From assembly GCA_963727495.1 (NCBI GenBank), contig CAVSGQ010000011.1:62001-126000 (forward strand): a stretch of DNA of 64,000 nucleotides, given 5' to 3'. This stretch comes from Actinophytocola sp963727495. GTDB taxonomy: Bacteria > Actinomycetota > Actinomycetes > Mycobacteriales > Pseudonocardiaceae. The notes below the pieces were generated by a model. The model did no database searches. It saw only the letters and a program-made list of their open reading frames with translations, and was not told where the DNA came from. Shown here in pieces: positions 56,572-64,000 of this stretch; position 1 is the first letter of the stretch, and each line of letters starts with the position of its first letter. The position numbers and the translations under genes are program-made.

Positions 56572-57996
56572 ATGGCCGGATCCCCGGCTCCGGCGGTCGC
56601 TCCCCCGGCGCCCGACCCCCGCCGCGACATCTCCCGTTCGCCCCGCCCGCTCGCCGCCGTGCTCGTCGCGGTCGGCATCCCGATGTTCATGGTCACGCTG
56701 GACAACCTGGTGGTGACCACCGCGCTGCCGGTGATCCGGACGAACCTGCACGCGTCGCTGACCGACCTGCAGTGGTTCGTCAACGCCTACACGCTGTCCT
56801 TCGCCGCCCTGCTGCTCACCGCGTCCGCGCTGGGTGACCGGCTCGGCAGGCGGCGGCTGTTCCTGTTCGGCATCGCGCTGTTCACCGGGGCGTCCGCGGC
56901 GTGCGCGCTGGCCACCGAGCCGTGGATGCTGACCGCGGCCCGGGCGGTGCAGGGCGCGGCGGGTGCCGCGGTGATGCCGCTGTCGCTCACCCTGCTCGCG
57001 GCGGCGGTGCCCGAGCGGCTGCGCAACGCCGCGGTCGGCATCTGGGGCGGCATCAGCGGCCTGGGCATCGCGGTCGGCCCGGTGGTCGGCGGCGCGGTGG
57101 CCGACGGGCTGGACTGGACCTGGATCTTCTGGCTCAACGTGCCGGTCGGCCTGGTCGCGCTGCCGCTGGCGGCGCGGGTGCTGCGCGAGTCGCGGGGCGG
57201 GGCGGGGCGGCTCGACCCGGTCGGCCTGCTGCTGTCCTCGGGCGGCGTGTTCGCCGCGGTGTGGGGCGTCGTGCACGGGTCCGACCGCGGCTGGACCTCG
57301 CCGGCGGTACTGGCGGCGCTGACCGGCGGCGGCCTGCTGCTGGTCGCCTTCCTCGCATGGGAGCGGCGGGCGGCCGCGCCGATGCTGCCGCTGCGGCTGT
57401 TCGGCTCGCGGGCCTTCAGCGTGGTCAACGCCGTCGCGTTCACCTTCTCCGCGGGCGTGTTCGGCGCGGTGTTCCTGCTCGCGCAGTTCTTCCAGGTGGT
57501 GCAGGGGCTCAGCCCGCTGGAGGCGGGCCTGCGGACGATGCCGTGGACGATGGCGCCGATGGTGGTCGCGCCGCTGGCCGGGCTGCTGGTGGGCCGCATC
57601 GGCGCACGCGCCCTGGTGGCGACCGGCCAGGCGCTGCTCGCGGTCGGGCTGGGCTGGATCTCGCTGGCCACCACCGTGGACGTGGCCTACGCCGGGCTGG
57701 TCCCGCCGCTGCTGCTGGCCGGGGTGGGCATGGGCCTGACCTTCGCGCCGCTGAGCGCCACCACGCTGGCGAGCGTGCCGCCGCGGGCCCACGGCGTGGC
57801 GTCCGGCACGAACAACACGCTGCGCGAGCTCGGTGTCGCGGTCGGCGTGGCCACCCTCGCGTCGGTGTTCTCCGCGCACGGCGACTACTCCAGCCCCGCC
57901 GCGTTCGTCGCGGGCCTCACCCCGGCCCTGCTGGTCGGCGCGTTCGTGGTCGCCGCCGCCGCGCTGATGTCGCTGCTGCTCCCCCGCCGGGTGTGA
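56572..57996 (+). CDS. DHA2 family MFS drug exporter
   Basis: 474 residues with about 14 membrane helices. DHA2 motifs visible: MVTLDNLVVTTALPVI in helix 1, GDRLGRRRLFLFG in loop 2-3, GISGLGIAVGPVVGGAVADGLDWTWIFWLNVPVGL (antiporter motif C) in helix 5. ATG at 56572 follows TTGGAGG. Controlled by the divergent TetR through the boxes at 56515-56553. The substrate is probably a toxic or secondary-metabolite compound. Confidence 0.92.
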   Translation: MAGSPAPAVAPPAPDPRRDISRSPRPLAAVLVAVGIPMFMVTLDNLVVTTALPVIRTNLHASLTDLQWFVNAYTLSFAALLLTASALGDRLGRRRLFLFGIALFTGASAACALATEPWMLTAARAVQGAAGAAVMPLSLTLLAAAVPERLRNAAVGIWGGISGLGIAVGPVVGGAVADGLDWTWIFWLNVPVGLVALPLAARVLRESRGGAGRLDPVGLLLSSGGVFAAVWGVVHGSDRGWTSPAVLAALTGGGLLLVAFLAWERRAAAPMLPLRLFGSRAFSVVNAVAFTFSAGVFGAVFLLAQFFQVVQGLSPLEAGLRTMPWTMAPMVVAPLAGLLVGRIGARALVATGQALLAVGLGWISLATTVDVAYAGLVPPLLLAGVGMGLTFAPLSATTLASVPPRAHGVASGTNNTLRELGVAVGVATLASVFSAHGDYSSPAAFVAGLTPALLVGAFVVAAAALMSLLLPRRV

Positions 57997-58055
57997 CCCG
58001 CCGCGGGCCCGGCGGTGGGCGGCGCCTCCCTCCCCGGGGCGCCGCCCACCGACGT

Positions 58056-58247
58056 TCAGGCCGCGACGACCTCGCCGTTCACGCCCTCCATGTCGGCGGT
58101 GAGCGCGAAGGCGGCCGCCGCCTCCGGCGGTTCGGCCGCGACGACGGCACGCAGGCTTTCCGGCGAGTCCCAGTGCCACACGTCGACCCACGACCGCTCG
58201 TCCAGCCGGGCCGGCTCGGTCGCCCCGAGCCATCCTCGGTCCTCCCT
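58056..58247 (-). pseudogene. C-terminal fragment of an antibiotic biosynthesis monooxygenase-like protein
   Basis: The minus strand encodes about 63 codons ending in a normal stop, including GATEPARLDERSWVDVWHWDSPESL and ADMEGVNGEVVAA. This resembles the second half of ABM-domain proteins. There is no start codon before the upstream stop at 58248, so the 5' half is missing. The rest of the 437-base gap (57997-58433) holds only an inverted repeat AGCGTACG (58260-58267)/CGTACGCT (58301-58308), probably an operator left from the lost locus. Confidence 0.65.
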
Positions 58248-58433
58248 CTACGGACTGTAAGCGTACGACGCACTCCTACGGTTCCAGTGTAGGTGTACGC
58301 CGTACGCTGTCAAGTGCGCGCGCCGCTCGAGCCGTCCTGGAGCCGGAGGAGGTCCCGGGTGCGCGCGGGTGTAGGAACGGCGATCCTGGGTAGTCCGTCG
58401 TGTTCGGTTCCACCCCTTCGAGGAGCTCGGATC

Positions 58434-59081
58434 ATGCGCGAGACCTTTCACGCCCAGCTCAGCGGCCTCCGCGAGCAGCTGAGCGACATGTGCCTGCTGG
58501 CCGCGGCGGCCATGCGGTCGGCCAGTGCGGCGATGCGGACGGCCGACGCCGACCTGGCCGGCGAGGTGCTCACCGCGGACGCCGAGCTGGACCGGGCCCG
58601 CGACCGCTGCGAGGAGACCGCGCAGCAACTGCTCGCGCTGCAGGCGCCGGTCGCCGGGGACCTGCGGCTGGTGCTCGCCGCGGTCTACTGCACGGACAAG
58701 ATCGAGCGGATGGGCGACCTCGCCGCGCACGTCGCCGGCACGGTCCGGCTCGCCCACCCGGACCGGCCGGTACCGGCCGAGCTGGAGGACGCGTTCGCCC
58801 GGCTGGGCCGCATCACCGTGGAGATGGCCGACCGGCTCGCCGAGCACGTGCGCAGCCCGGACACCTGCTGCTTCGCCGAGCTGAACGAGACCGACAAGGC
58901 CGTGGACGACCTGCACGCCGCCGTGCTGGGGACGATCACCGACCCCGGCTGGCGGCACGGCGTCCCGTCCGCGATGTCGCTCGCGCTGCTCGCCCGCTAC
59001 TACGAGCGCTTCGCCGACCAGGTCGTGTCGGTGGCACGGCGCCTGGACTTCGCGGTCACCGGCCAGACCCCGGCCGCCTGA
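58434..59081 (+). CDS. phoU: PhoU family phosphate signalling protein
   Basis: 215 residues, all helical, with two PhoU repeats. Metal-binding motif copies are visible in the first repeat (VLTADAELDRARDRCEETA, YCTDKIERMGDLAAHVA) and the second (ELNETDKAVDDLHAAVL, YYERFADQVVSVARRLDF). PhoU proteins mediate inhibition of phosphate-sensor kinases by the Pst transporter and control phosphate uptake. There is no pst or phoR/phoP gene nearby, so this may be a secondary copy. ATG at 58434 has GAGGAG upstream. Confidence 0.9.
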   Translation: MRETFHAQLSGLREQLSDMCLLAAAAMRSASAAMRTADADLAGEVLTADAELDRARDRCEETAQQLLALQAPVAGDLRLVLAAVYCTDKIERMGDLAAHVAGTVRLAHPDRPVPAELEDAFARLGRITVEMADRLAEHVRSPDTCCFAELNETDKAVDDLHAAVLGTITDPGWRHGVPSAMSLALLARYYERFADQVVSVARRLDFAVTGQTPAA

Positions 59082-59092
59082 CACCCACCCAG

Positions 59093-59310
59093 CCGAACCG
59101 ACCCCTCACATCGCCGACCCGACCCCCCACGCGGCCGAACCGACCCCCCACATCGCCGACCCGACCCCCCACGCGATGCACCGGTAACGTGCCGGACGGC
59201 GCGGTCGCCGACGCCCAACGTCGGCTCGACAGCGCGAGACGTCGACTCGACCGCGTGGGGGGTCGGGTCGACCGCGTGGGGGTCGGGTCGACCGCGTGGG
59301 GATCGTGTGG
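59093..59310. repeat. 21-bp-period intergenic repeat, locus 3
   Basis: Four exact-length 21-bp units (59093-59176), alternating CCGAACCGACCCC-TCACATCG and CCGACCCGACCCCCCACGCGG forms, face inverted units CGACCGCGTGGGGGGTCGGGT on the right (59249-59310). The central part contains GACGTCGACTCGACCGCG, as at locus 2. It occupies most of the 319-base gap between phoU and the DUF574 gene. Confidence 0.85.
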
Positions 59311-59400
59311 TTGTTGGGGGCCTGCTGGCGGACCGTGACGGTGGGTGACGCCGGGACGGCGGAGTGACCGGCCGGCGCCGGCTCGGGTAACGTTCCGGAG

Positions 59401-60225
59401 GTGGCTCGGGACACACGGCAAGCACCGGCGGTGATCGACACCAGCAAGCCGAGTGTGGCCCGGGTCTACGACTGCTTCCTCGGCGGCAAGGACAACTACG
59501 AGGTCGACCGCCAGGTGTACCTGCAGGTCGACGCGGTCGCTCCGCAGATGAAGCTGCTCGCCCGCTCGAGCCGCCACTGGCTCGTGCGGGTCGTCCGGTT
59601 CCTCGCCGGGAGCGCCGGCATCGACCAGTTCCTGGACCTGGGCGCCGGGCTGCCCGCGGTGGAGAACACCCACCAGGCGGCGCAGCGGATGAACCGCGAC
59701 GCGCGCGTGGTCTACGTCGACAACGACCCGGTGGTCGCCGCGCACGGCCGCGCCCTGCTCGAGGAGAACGACCGCACCCACCTGGTGGTGGCCGACCTCA
59801 CCGAGCCCGAGCAGATCTTCACCGACCCGGAGATCACCCGCTACCTCGACCTGACCCGGCCGCTGGGCCTGATCCACAGCAGCACCGTCCACCACATCCG
59901 CGACGAGGAGGGCCCGGTGGACATCATGCGGCGCTACGCCGAGCTGCTGCCGGCGGGCTCGTACCTGGCGCTGAGCCACTTCCACGACCCGCGGGACGGC
60001 GGCGCGGGCTCCGAGCTGGCCCGCTTCGTCGAGGACGTCTTCGCGAACGGCGCGATGGGCTCCGGCTTCTTCCGCACCCGCGAGCGGATCGAGGAGTACT
60101 TCGCCGGACTCGAGATGGTCGAGCCAGGCCTGGTCCCGCTCAACGAGTGGTGGCCGGACGGGCCGCTGCTCACCCGTTCCACGGCCGACGCGGTGGCGCT
60201 CGGCGGCGTCGCGCGCAAGCCGTGA
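59401..60225 (+). CDS. DUF574 family SAM-dependent methyltransferase, second copy
   Basis: 274 residues. Family hallmark ARVYDCFLGGKDNYEVDR near the N-terminus, SAM loop FLDLGAGLPAVENTHQAA, and RVVYVDNDPVVAAHGRALL. It is clearly homologous to the 4819-5625 product but diverged. The GTG start at 59401 gives 18 residues before the hallmark. Function unknown; this family is greatly expanded in Streptomyces and Amycolatopsis. It ends at a bidirectional hairpin shared with the S1 gene. Confidence 0.9.
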   Translation: MARDTRQAPAVIDTSKPSVARVYDCFLGGKDNYEVDRQVYLQVDAVAPQMKLLARSSRHWLVRVVRFLAGSAGIDQFLDLGAGLPAVENTHQAAQRMNRDARVVYVDNDPVVAAHGRALLEENDRTHLVVADLTEPEQIFTDPEITRYLDLTRPLGLIHSSTVHHIRDEEGPVDIMRRYAELLPAGSYLALSHFHDPRDGGAGSELARFVEDVFANGAMGSGFFRTRERIEEYFAGLEMVEPGLVPLNEWWPDGPLLTRSTADAVALGGVARKP

Positions 60226-60252
60226 GCGCGCCCGGCACGTAGGCTCCGGGCA

Positions 60253-60285
60253 GGTGCGGGGGCAGCCTCACTCTGCCCCCGCACC
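60253..60285. terminator. Bidirectional hairpin between convergent genes
   Basis: GGTGCGGGGGCAG (60253-60265) pairs perfectly with CTGCCCCCGCACC (60273-60285) around loop CCTCACT, a 13-bp stem between the DUF574 gene and the S1-domain gene. Confidence 0.85.
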
Positions 60286-60292
60286 GCCATCC

Positions 60293-60535
60293 TCACGCCG
60301 GCACGACGCTCACCCGGCGCTGCTCGACGTCAGCGGTCGAGACGCGCACCGAGACCGTCGAGCCCTGCTCCGGCTCGCCGGTCCAGGCACCGCGCGGCAG
60401 CAGTCCGGGCACCCCGTGCCCGCTCTCGACGAGCGCACCGAACGGCAGCACCTTCGTGACGACCGCGTCGAAGGGGCGGCCGGCGCCGTGCTCGGCGAGG
60501 AAGCTCTGCCAGACGGCGTTGGAAATCGGGGACAT
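60293..60535 (-). CDS. Small S1 RNA-binding domain protein
   Basis: 80 residues comprising one S1/OB domain: AGRPFDAVVTKVLPFGALVESGHGVPGLLPRG, followed by GSTVSVRVSTADVEQRRVSV. The residues FGALVE and GLLP are the RNA-binding face of typical S1 modules. It may act in translation or RNA turnover, perhaps stress-related. The Shine-Dalgarno sequence is unusually perfect (see next entry), which predicts strong translation. Confidence 0.88.
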   Translation of the reverse strand: MSPISNAVWQSFLAEHGAGRPFDAVVTKVLPFGALVESGHGVPGLLPRGAWTGEPEQGSTVSVRVSTADVEQRRVSVVPA

Positions 60536-60549
60536 GTGATCACCTCCTT
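60536..60549 (-). promoter_or_regulatory. Near-perfect extended Shine-Dalgarno of the S1 gene
   Basis: On the minus strand AAGGAGGTGATCAC directly precedes the ATG. Twelve consecutive bases (AAGGAGGTGATC) complement the 3' end of bacterial 16S rRNA, much longer than any other site in the window. Confidence 0.85.
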
Positions 60550-60994
60550 CCGATGTCCCGTGGGAAAAGGAACACCTCAGGAGGCGGCGGGCCCCTGGCC
60601 CGCCGGATGGTCACGGCGCGGCCGGGAACCTCGTCGACTCGTGGCCCCGATGGGCCGACCCGGCAGTCACCGGGACACCGTAGCAGACATCACACTGTCC
60701 GAAGAGGACGTTCGGGAGGACTTGTGGACCGCCGGCCGGCGGCTGGGGGTGTCCGACCGGCCGGCGGTTCTCGGTCGCCGGCGCAAGAAAGCCGGCGTAC
60801 GTCGGCGGTGCTTGGGGGAACTGCACCACCGGAAAACCCCAGCTACTTCCTGGGCTCCAGGCAGCGACCAACCGATACAACGGCGGACGACCGCGATACG
60901 TTCCCGCCCCGGGGTGTGGTCGGTCACGTCCGAAACGGCCCGTCGGGCGTACCATCACCATTTCACCATCCGCCACCGTCAGGGACTCGACCAC
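60550..60994. other. 445-base intergenic region
   Basis: I find no convincing gene. It holds GC-rich dyads (GGCGGGCCCCTGGCCCGCC near 60585, CCGCCGGCCGGCGG near 60731) and presumably the promoters of the S1 gene (leftward) and the LuxR-type gene (rightward). Open frames here lack codon bias and family resemblance. Confidence 0.5.
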
Positions 60995-61636
60995 ATGCCA
61001 TCGTCGTCGACGTCGCCATCGCACCGCGTTGTGCTCGTGGAGGACCACGACATGGTCGCCGAGGCGATCGGGCTGGCTCTGGAGCAGGCGGCCGGCATCA
61101 CGGTCGTGGCCAGGGCGAAGTCCATCGCCGAAGCGCTCGCGGAGACCCAGCGGCACCGCCCGGACGTGGTGGTGCTGGACCGCAGGCTGCCCGACGGCGA
61201 CGGGATCGGCGCGATCGCGGAGCTGTCCACCACCGGTGCCCGGGTGCTGATGCTCACCGGCGAGGCCAACGCCGCGGTCGCCACCCGGGTGGCCGAGGCC
61301 GGCGGCGCCGGACTGGTGCTCAAGTCCTCCCGGCTCGACGAGCTCGAGGCGGCGGTGCACCAGGTCGCGGCCGGTGAGGTGGCGTTCGGGCCCAGCCTGC
61401 TGGCCGGCGTCCTCGACCGGCTGACCGGCCGCGGCGCCAGCACCCCGCTCACCGCACGCGAGCAGGAGACCCTGGTATTGCTGGCGAACGGCGCCAGCAC
61501 CGACGAGGTCGGCGAGCGGCTCGGCGTCACCCGCAACACGGTCCGTAACCACGTGCAGCGGATCCTGGACAAGCTCGGCGCCCGCTCCAAGCTCGAGGCC
61601 GTCGCCATCGCCCGCCGCGAGGGCCTGCTCGACTGA
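60995..61636 (+). CDS. NarL/FixJ-type response regulator
   Basis: 213 residues. Receiver with VLVEDHDMV, Asp62 in VVVLDRRLPDGDG, Thr in LMLTGEA and Lys in LVLKSS. The LuxR helix-turn-helix is LTAREQETLVLLANGASTDEVGERLGVTRNTVRNHVQRILDKLGARSKLEAVAIARREGL. The receiver is very similar to the output-less one at 25045. It is probably phosphorylated by the NarL-type kinase encoded 0.5 kb downstream, although other kinases are present in the region. Confidence 0.93.
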   Translation: MPSSSTSPSHRVVLVEDHDMVAEAIGLALEQAAGITVVARAKSIAEALAETQRHRPDVVVLDRRLPDGDGIGAIAELSTTGARVLMLTGEANAAVATRVAEAGGAGLVLKSSRLDELEAAVHQVAAGEVAFGPSLLAGVLDRLTGRGASTPLTAREQETLVLLANGASTDEVGERLGVTRNTVRNHVQRILDKLGARSKLEAVAIARREGLLD

Positions 61637-61677
61637 TGCAAACGCACTAGTCCGGGTGGGGCACGCTGCGTCTCGCG

Positions 61678-62109
61678 GTGAGCGCGGCGGTGGCGGAGAG
61701 TGCATGCGTGGACGCCCAGGCCATGACGCATACCGAGGTCCGTCTCCCGGAGAACCACCGCAGCGCGGCTCTCGCGCGCGAGTTCACCCGTAAGACGCTG
61801 TCCCGGTGGGGCCATGCCTGCTGGCAGGACGCGGAGCAGGTGGTGTCCGAGCTGGTGAGCAACGTGCTGCTGCACGCGCACGGCCAGCCGGTACTGCGCC
61901 TGCTGGAGGTGTCCGCCGGCGTCCGCATCGAGGTGTCCGACGACAGCCCGCAACCGCCCACCGTCCGCCGGTCCGGCCCCGGCGGCCTGGGCATGCAGCT
62001 GGTGGAGCGCATGTCGAGCGCGTGGGGTGTGTCGAGGCGGGGCCGCGGGAAGGTCGTGTGGTGCGAGCTCCCCGCGGCCCCGGGCACCCCGTACCCGCGG
62101 CCCGCCTGA
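61678..62109 (+). CDS. RsbW-like ATP-binding anti-sigma regulator
   Basis: 143 residues of the HATPase_c_2 group. SELVSNVLLHAHG is the N-box, EVSDDSPQPP the G1 region and GPGGLGMQLVERMSSAWG the G2 region, ending GKVVWCELP. Streptomyces has many such kinases that bind sigma factors or antagonists in partner switching. I give the GTG at 61678; the ATG at 61723 (MTHTEVRLPEN) is also plausible and neither has a clear ribosome site. The PP2C phosphatase at 51754 is a possible opponent, but this is only inference. Confidence 0.88.
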   Translation: MSAAVAESACVDAQAMTHTEVRLPENHRSAALAREFTRKTLSRWGHACWQDAEQVVSELVSNVLLHAHGQPVLRLLEVSAGVRIEVSDDSPQPPTVRRSGPGGLGMQLVERMSSAWGVSRRGRGKVVWCELPAAPGTPYPRPA

Positions 62110-62155
62110 CCGGCCGCCCGCGATGCCGGCCCTCCGCATCGGGCACAGTGACGCC

Positions 62156-63604
62156 ATGTCCGAGTCGACCCCACCACCGCTGGCGAGCGGCTACCGGCAG
62201 CTCGTACGCGACGTCGTGGACTGCGCGATCGTCGAGCTGGACACCACCGGCCACGTCATCAGCTGGAACGCGGGCGCCGAACGCACCACCGGCCACCGCC
62301 CCGAGGAGATCATCGGCCGGCACCTGTCGGTGTTCTACCCGGAGGAGGACGGCGCCGGTGGCAAGCCCGGACGCCTGCTGGCGACGGCACTGGCCGAGGG
62401 CCGCTGCCAGGACGAGGGCTGGCGGCTGCGCAAGGACGGCACCCGCTTCTGGGCCAACGTGGTCGTCGTCGCCCTGTACGACGACGACGGCGCCCACCGC
62501 GGCTTCGGCAGCGTCGTTCGCGACCTGACCGGCGGCCACGCCGAGGACGACACGCTGTGGGAGAGCGAGGCACGCTTCCGGCTGCTCGTGCAGAGCGTGG
62601 TGGACTACGCGATCTTCATGCTGGACACCACCGGACACATCATCAGCTGGAACGCCGGCGCCGAACGCATCAAGGGCTACCGCCCGGAGGAGATCATCGG
62701 CCGGCACTTCTCCGTCTTCTACCCCGCCGAGGACAACGCCGCCGGCAAGCCCGCACGCGAGCTCGAGGTCGCCCTCGCCGACGGCCGCCTCGAGGACGAG
62801 GGCTGGCGGCTGCGCAAGGACGGCACCCGCTTCTGGGCCAACGTGGTGATCACCGCCCTGCACGACGACGACGGCGTGCACCGCGGCTTCGGCAAGGTCA
62901 CCCGCGACCTCACCGAGCGGCGCAGCGCCGAGCAGGCCCTCGACGAGCGCCGCCGGCTGCTCGGCCACCTCGTGCAGGCCCAGGAGCTGGAGCGCCGGCG
63001 GATCGCCTGGGACGTGCACGACGACTCCATCCAGTCGATGGTCGCGGTCGGCATGCGCCTGCAGTTGCTGGCCGCCCGGGTGCCCGAGGAGCACCAGGCG
63101 GTCCTCGCCCGGCTCGACGAGGCCGTGCGCGGCACGATCACTCGCCTGCGCACGCTCGTGTTCCAGCTGCGACCGACCGCGATCGACCGGCACGGCCTGG
63201 TCGTCGCGCTCACCGGGTACCTGCACGACGTGGTGTCCGGCGGGGGGCTCGTGCCGCGGCTGCACCATGACGGGTTCGTCGCCGAGCCGCCCACCGAGAC
63301 CGCCATCACGATCTTCCGCATCTGCCAGGAAGCGATCACCAACGTACGCAAGCACGCCAAGGCGAGCACGGTGGACATCTACCTGTCCACTGTGGACAAC
63401 GGCACCATGGTCCGGGTGGTCGACGACGGCACGGGCTACCGGGCGCAGGCCCGGAGCGAGCCGTACGAGCACTTCGGCCTGATCGAGATGCGCGAGCGGG
63501 CGGAGACCGCGGGCGGCTGGTGGGCGATCACCGGCACGCCGGACCGCGGCACGACGGTGGAGTGCTGGCTGCCGTCGACTCCCTACGAGCCGGGTGCGCG
63601 ATGA
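62156..63604 (+). CDS. NarL-type sensor histidine kinase with duplicated PAS domains
   Basis: 482 residues, soluble. Two PAS domains are near copies of each other: DTTGHVISWNAGAERTTGHR and DTTGHIISWNAGAERIKGYR, each followed by EEIIGRH and GWRLRKDGTRFWANVV. Then a HisKA_3 region with ERRRIAWDVHDDSIQSMVAVG (His in VHDD) and ATPase motifs EAITNVRKHAKAS and DDGTGYRA, with a final GTTVECWLP. PAS may bind heme, flavin or another ligand. The stop overlaps the next receiver gene (ATGA). ATG at 62156. Confidence 0.93.
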   Translation: MSESTPPPLASGYRQLVRDVVDCAIVELDTTGHVISWNAGAERTTGHRPEEIIGRHLSVFYPEEDGAGGKPGRLLATALAEGRCQDEGWRLRKDGTRFWANVVVVALYDDDGAHRGFGSVVRDLTGGHAEDDTLWESEARFRLLVQSVVDYAIFMLDTTGHIISWNAGAERIKGYRPEEIIGRHFSVFYPAEDNAAGKPARELEVALADGRLEDEGWRLRKDGTRFWANVVITALHDDDGVHRGFGKVTRDLTERRSAEQALDERRRLLGHLVQAQELERRRIAWDVHDDSIQSMVAVGMRLQLLAARVPEEHQAVLARLDEAVRGTITRLRTLVFQLRPTAIDRHGLVVALTGYLHDVVSGGGLVPRLHHDGFVAEPPTETAITIFRICQEAITNVRKHAKASTVDIYLSTVDNGTMVRVVDDGTGYRAQARSEPYEHFGLIEMRERAETAGGWWAITGTPDRGTTVECWLPSTPYEPGAR

Positions 63605-63993
63605 GCACCCCCGCGCCGCCGGTGCGCGTGCTCATCTCCGACGACGACCCGATGATCCGCGACGCGCTGCGCGAGGTGCTCGAGGCGGAGCCGGACATCG
63701 CGGTGGTCGCCGTCGCCGCCGACGCCGACGAGGCCATCGCGCTCGCCGTGCGGCACTCGCCCGTGGTCGCGGTGCTCGACGTCCGGATGCCCGGCGGCGG
63801 GCCGCGCGCCGCCCGGGAGATCCTGCAACGCTCGCCGGGCACCCGGGTGCTCGCCTTCTCCGCCTACGACGACTCGGGCACGGTGGCCGAGATGGCGCAC
63901 GCCGGCACCGTCGAGTACCTGCTCAAGGGCACGCCGAACACCGAGATCGTGGCGGCCGTGCGCCGCGCGGCGGGCACCGACGGAACTTCTTGA
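63601..63993 (+). CDS. Stand-alone response regulator receiver
   Basis: 130 residues, a receiver only. Acidic pocket ISDDDPMIRDAL, phosphoacceptor Asp60 in VAVLDVRMPGGGP, Ser in AFSAYDD and Lys in LLKGTPN. The chain stops seven bases before the window end, so the lack of a helix-turn-helix is real. It overlaps the PAS kinase gene by four bases and is its direct partner. Confidence 0.9.
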   Translation: MSTPAPPVRVLISDDDPMIRDALREVLEAEPDIAVVAVAADADEAIALAVRHSPVVAVLDVRMPGGGPRAAREILQRSPGTRVLAFSAYDDSGTVAEMAHAGTVEYLLKGTPNTEIVAAVRRAAGTDGTS

Positions 63994-64000
63994 CTCCCAA

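Noticed and set aside
59093..59310. CRISPR-like array
   Set aside because: Units are contiguous without spacers, too short (21 bp) and arranged as inverted arms; no cas genes are present.
60550..60994. Possible small genes in the 445-base gap before the LuxR-type regulator
   Set aside because: Frames here are broken or lack codon bias and start signals; the longest would extend the LuxR-type protein upstream of a clean receiver start and is unlikely.

Overview
The window is very GC-rich and densely packed. It uses GTG and ATG starts, 4-base stop/start overlaps, many TetR, MarR and AraC regulators, F420- and mycofactocin-type redox genes and several DUF574 methyltransferases. This points to a filamentous actinomycete, most likely Pseudonocardiaceae (Amycolatopsis-like). 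The genus is an inference from gene content, not from a marker gene.

Layout. Positions 1-4.5 kb hold a divergent xylobiose/xylo-oligosaccharide-type locus: a GH3 glycosidase facing an ABC importer, with two GAAA-N-TTTC palindromes between them. Positions 4.8-14.2 kb hold accessory enzymes and regulators: a DUF574 methyltransferase, a TetR/DUF4386/NmrA unit with operators on its promoter, NAD kinase, AraC, DivIVA, and a MarR unit whose palindrome recurs three times. Positions 14.2-20.8 kb hold a Gfo/Idh oxidoreductase, a broken MHS-type transporter, an MFS exporter, a VOC protein and a frameshifted UvrA-like ATPase. Positions 21-25.5 kb hold a soluble five-HAMP hybrid kinase with a stand-alone receiver.

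Positions 25.6-35.2 kb are mycofactocin country: an NDMA-type alcohol dehydrogenase, then mftA-B-C-E-SDR-F-D on the minus strand and divergent mftR. mftB and mftC carry many single-base indels although the encoded motifs are intact. Positions 35.5-39 kb hold regulators, an AhpD-like protein without its cysteines, and a xenobiotic-response-type regulator split by a 164-bp inverted-repeat element. Positions 39-42.2 kb encode a putative envelope redox operon: a secreted protein, a DUF6529-like membrane protein, a double-Rieske protein and an alpha/beta hydrolase.

Positions 42.25-46.95 kb carry the most novel-looking unit, a tightly coupled five-gene operon. It encodes a cupin, two paralogous proteins of unknown function that share a C-terminal VGFLTWPV motif, a membrane protein with an Asp-rich tail, and an asparagine-synthetase-like enzyme that lacks the glutaminase cysteine. 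Positions 47.2-51.6 kb hold a secreted nuclease/5'-nucleotidase fusion. Positions 51.7-55 kb and 61-64 kb are signalling clusters: PP2C phosphatase, kinases, output-less receivers and an RsbW-like ATPase. Between them lie GntR, TetR/DHA2, PhoU, DUF574 and S1-domain genes.

Three intergenic regions (20.8, 35.2 and 59.1 kb) carry the same family of 21-bp-period repeats in inverted arms. Indels cluster sharply in three stretches (about 15.5-16.4, 18.87-19.47 and 33.1-34.35 kb), which suggests local sequence error, at least for mftC.
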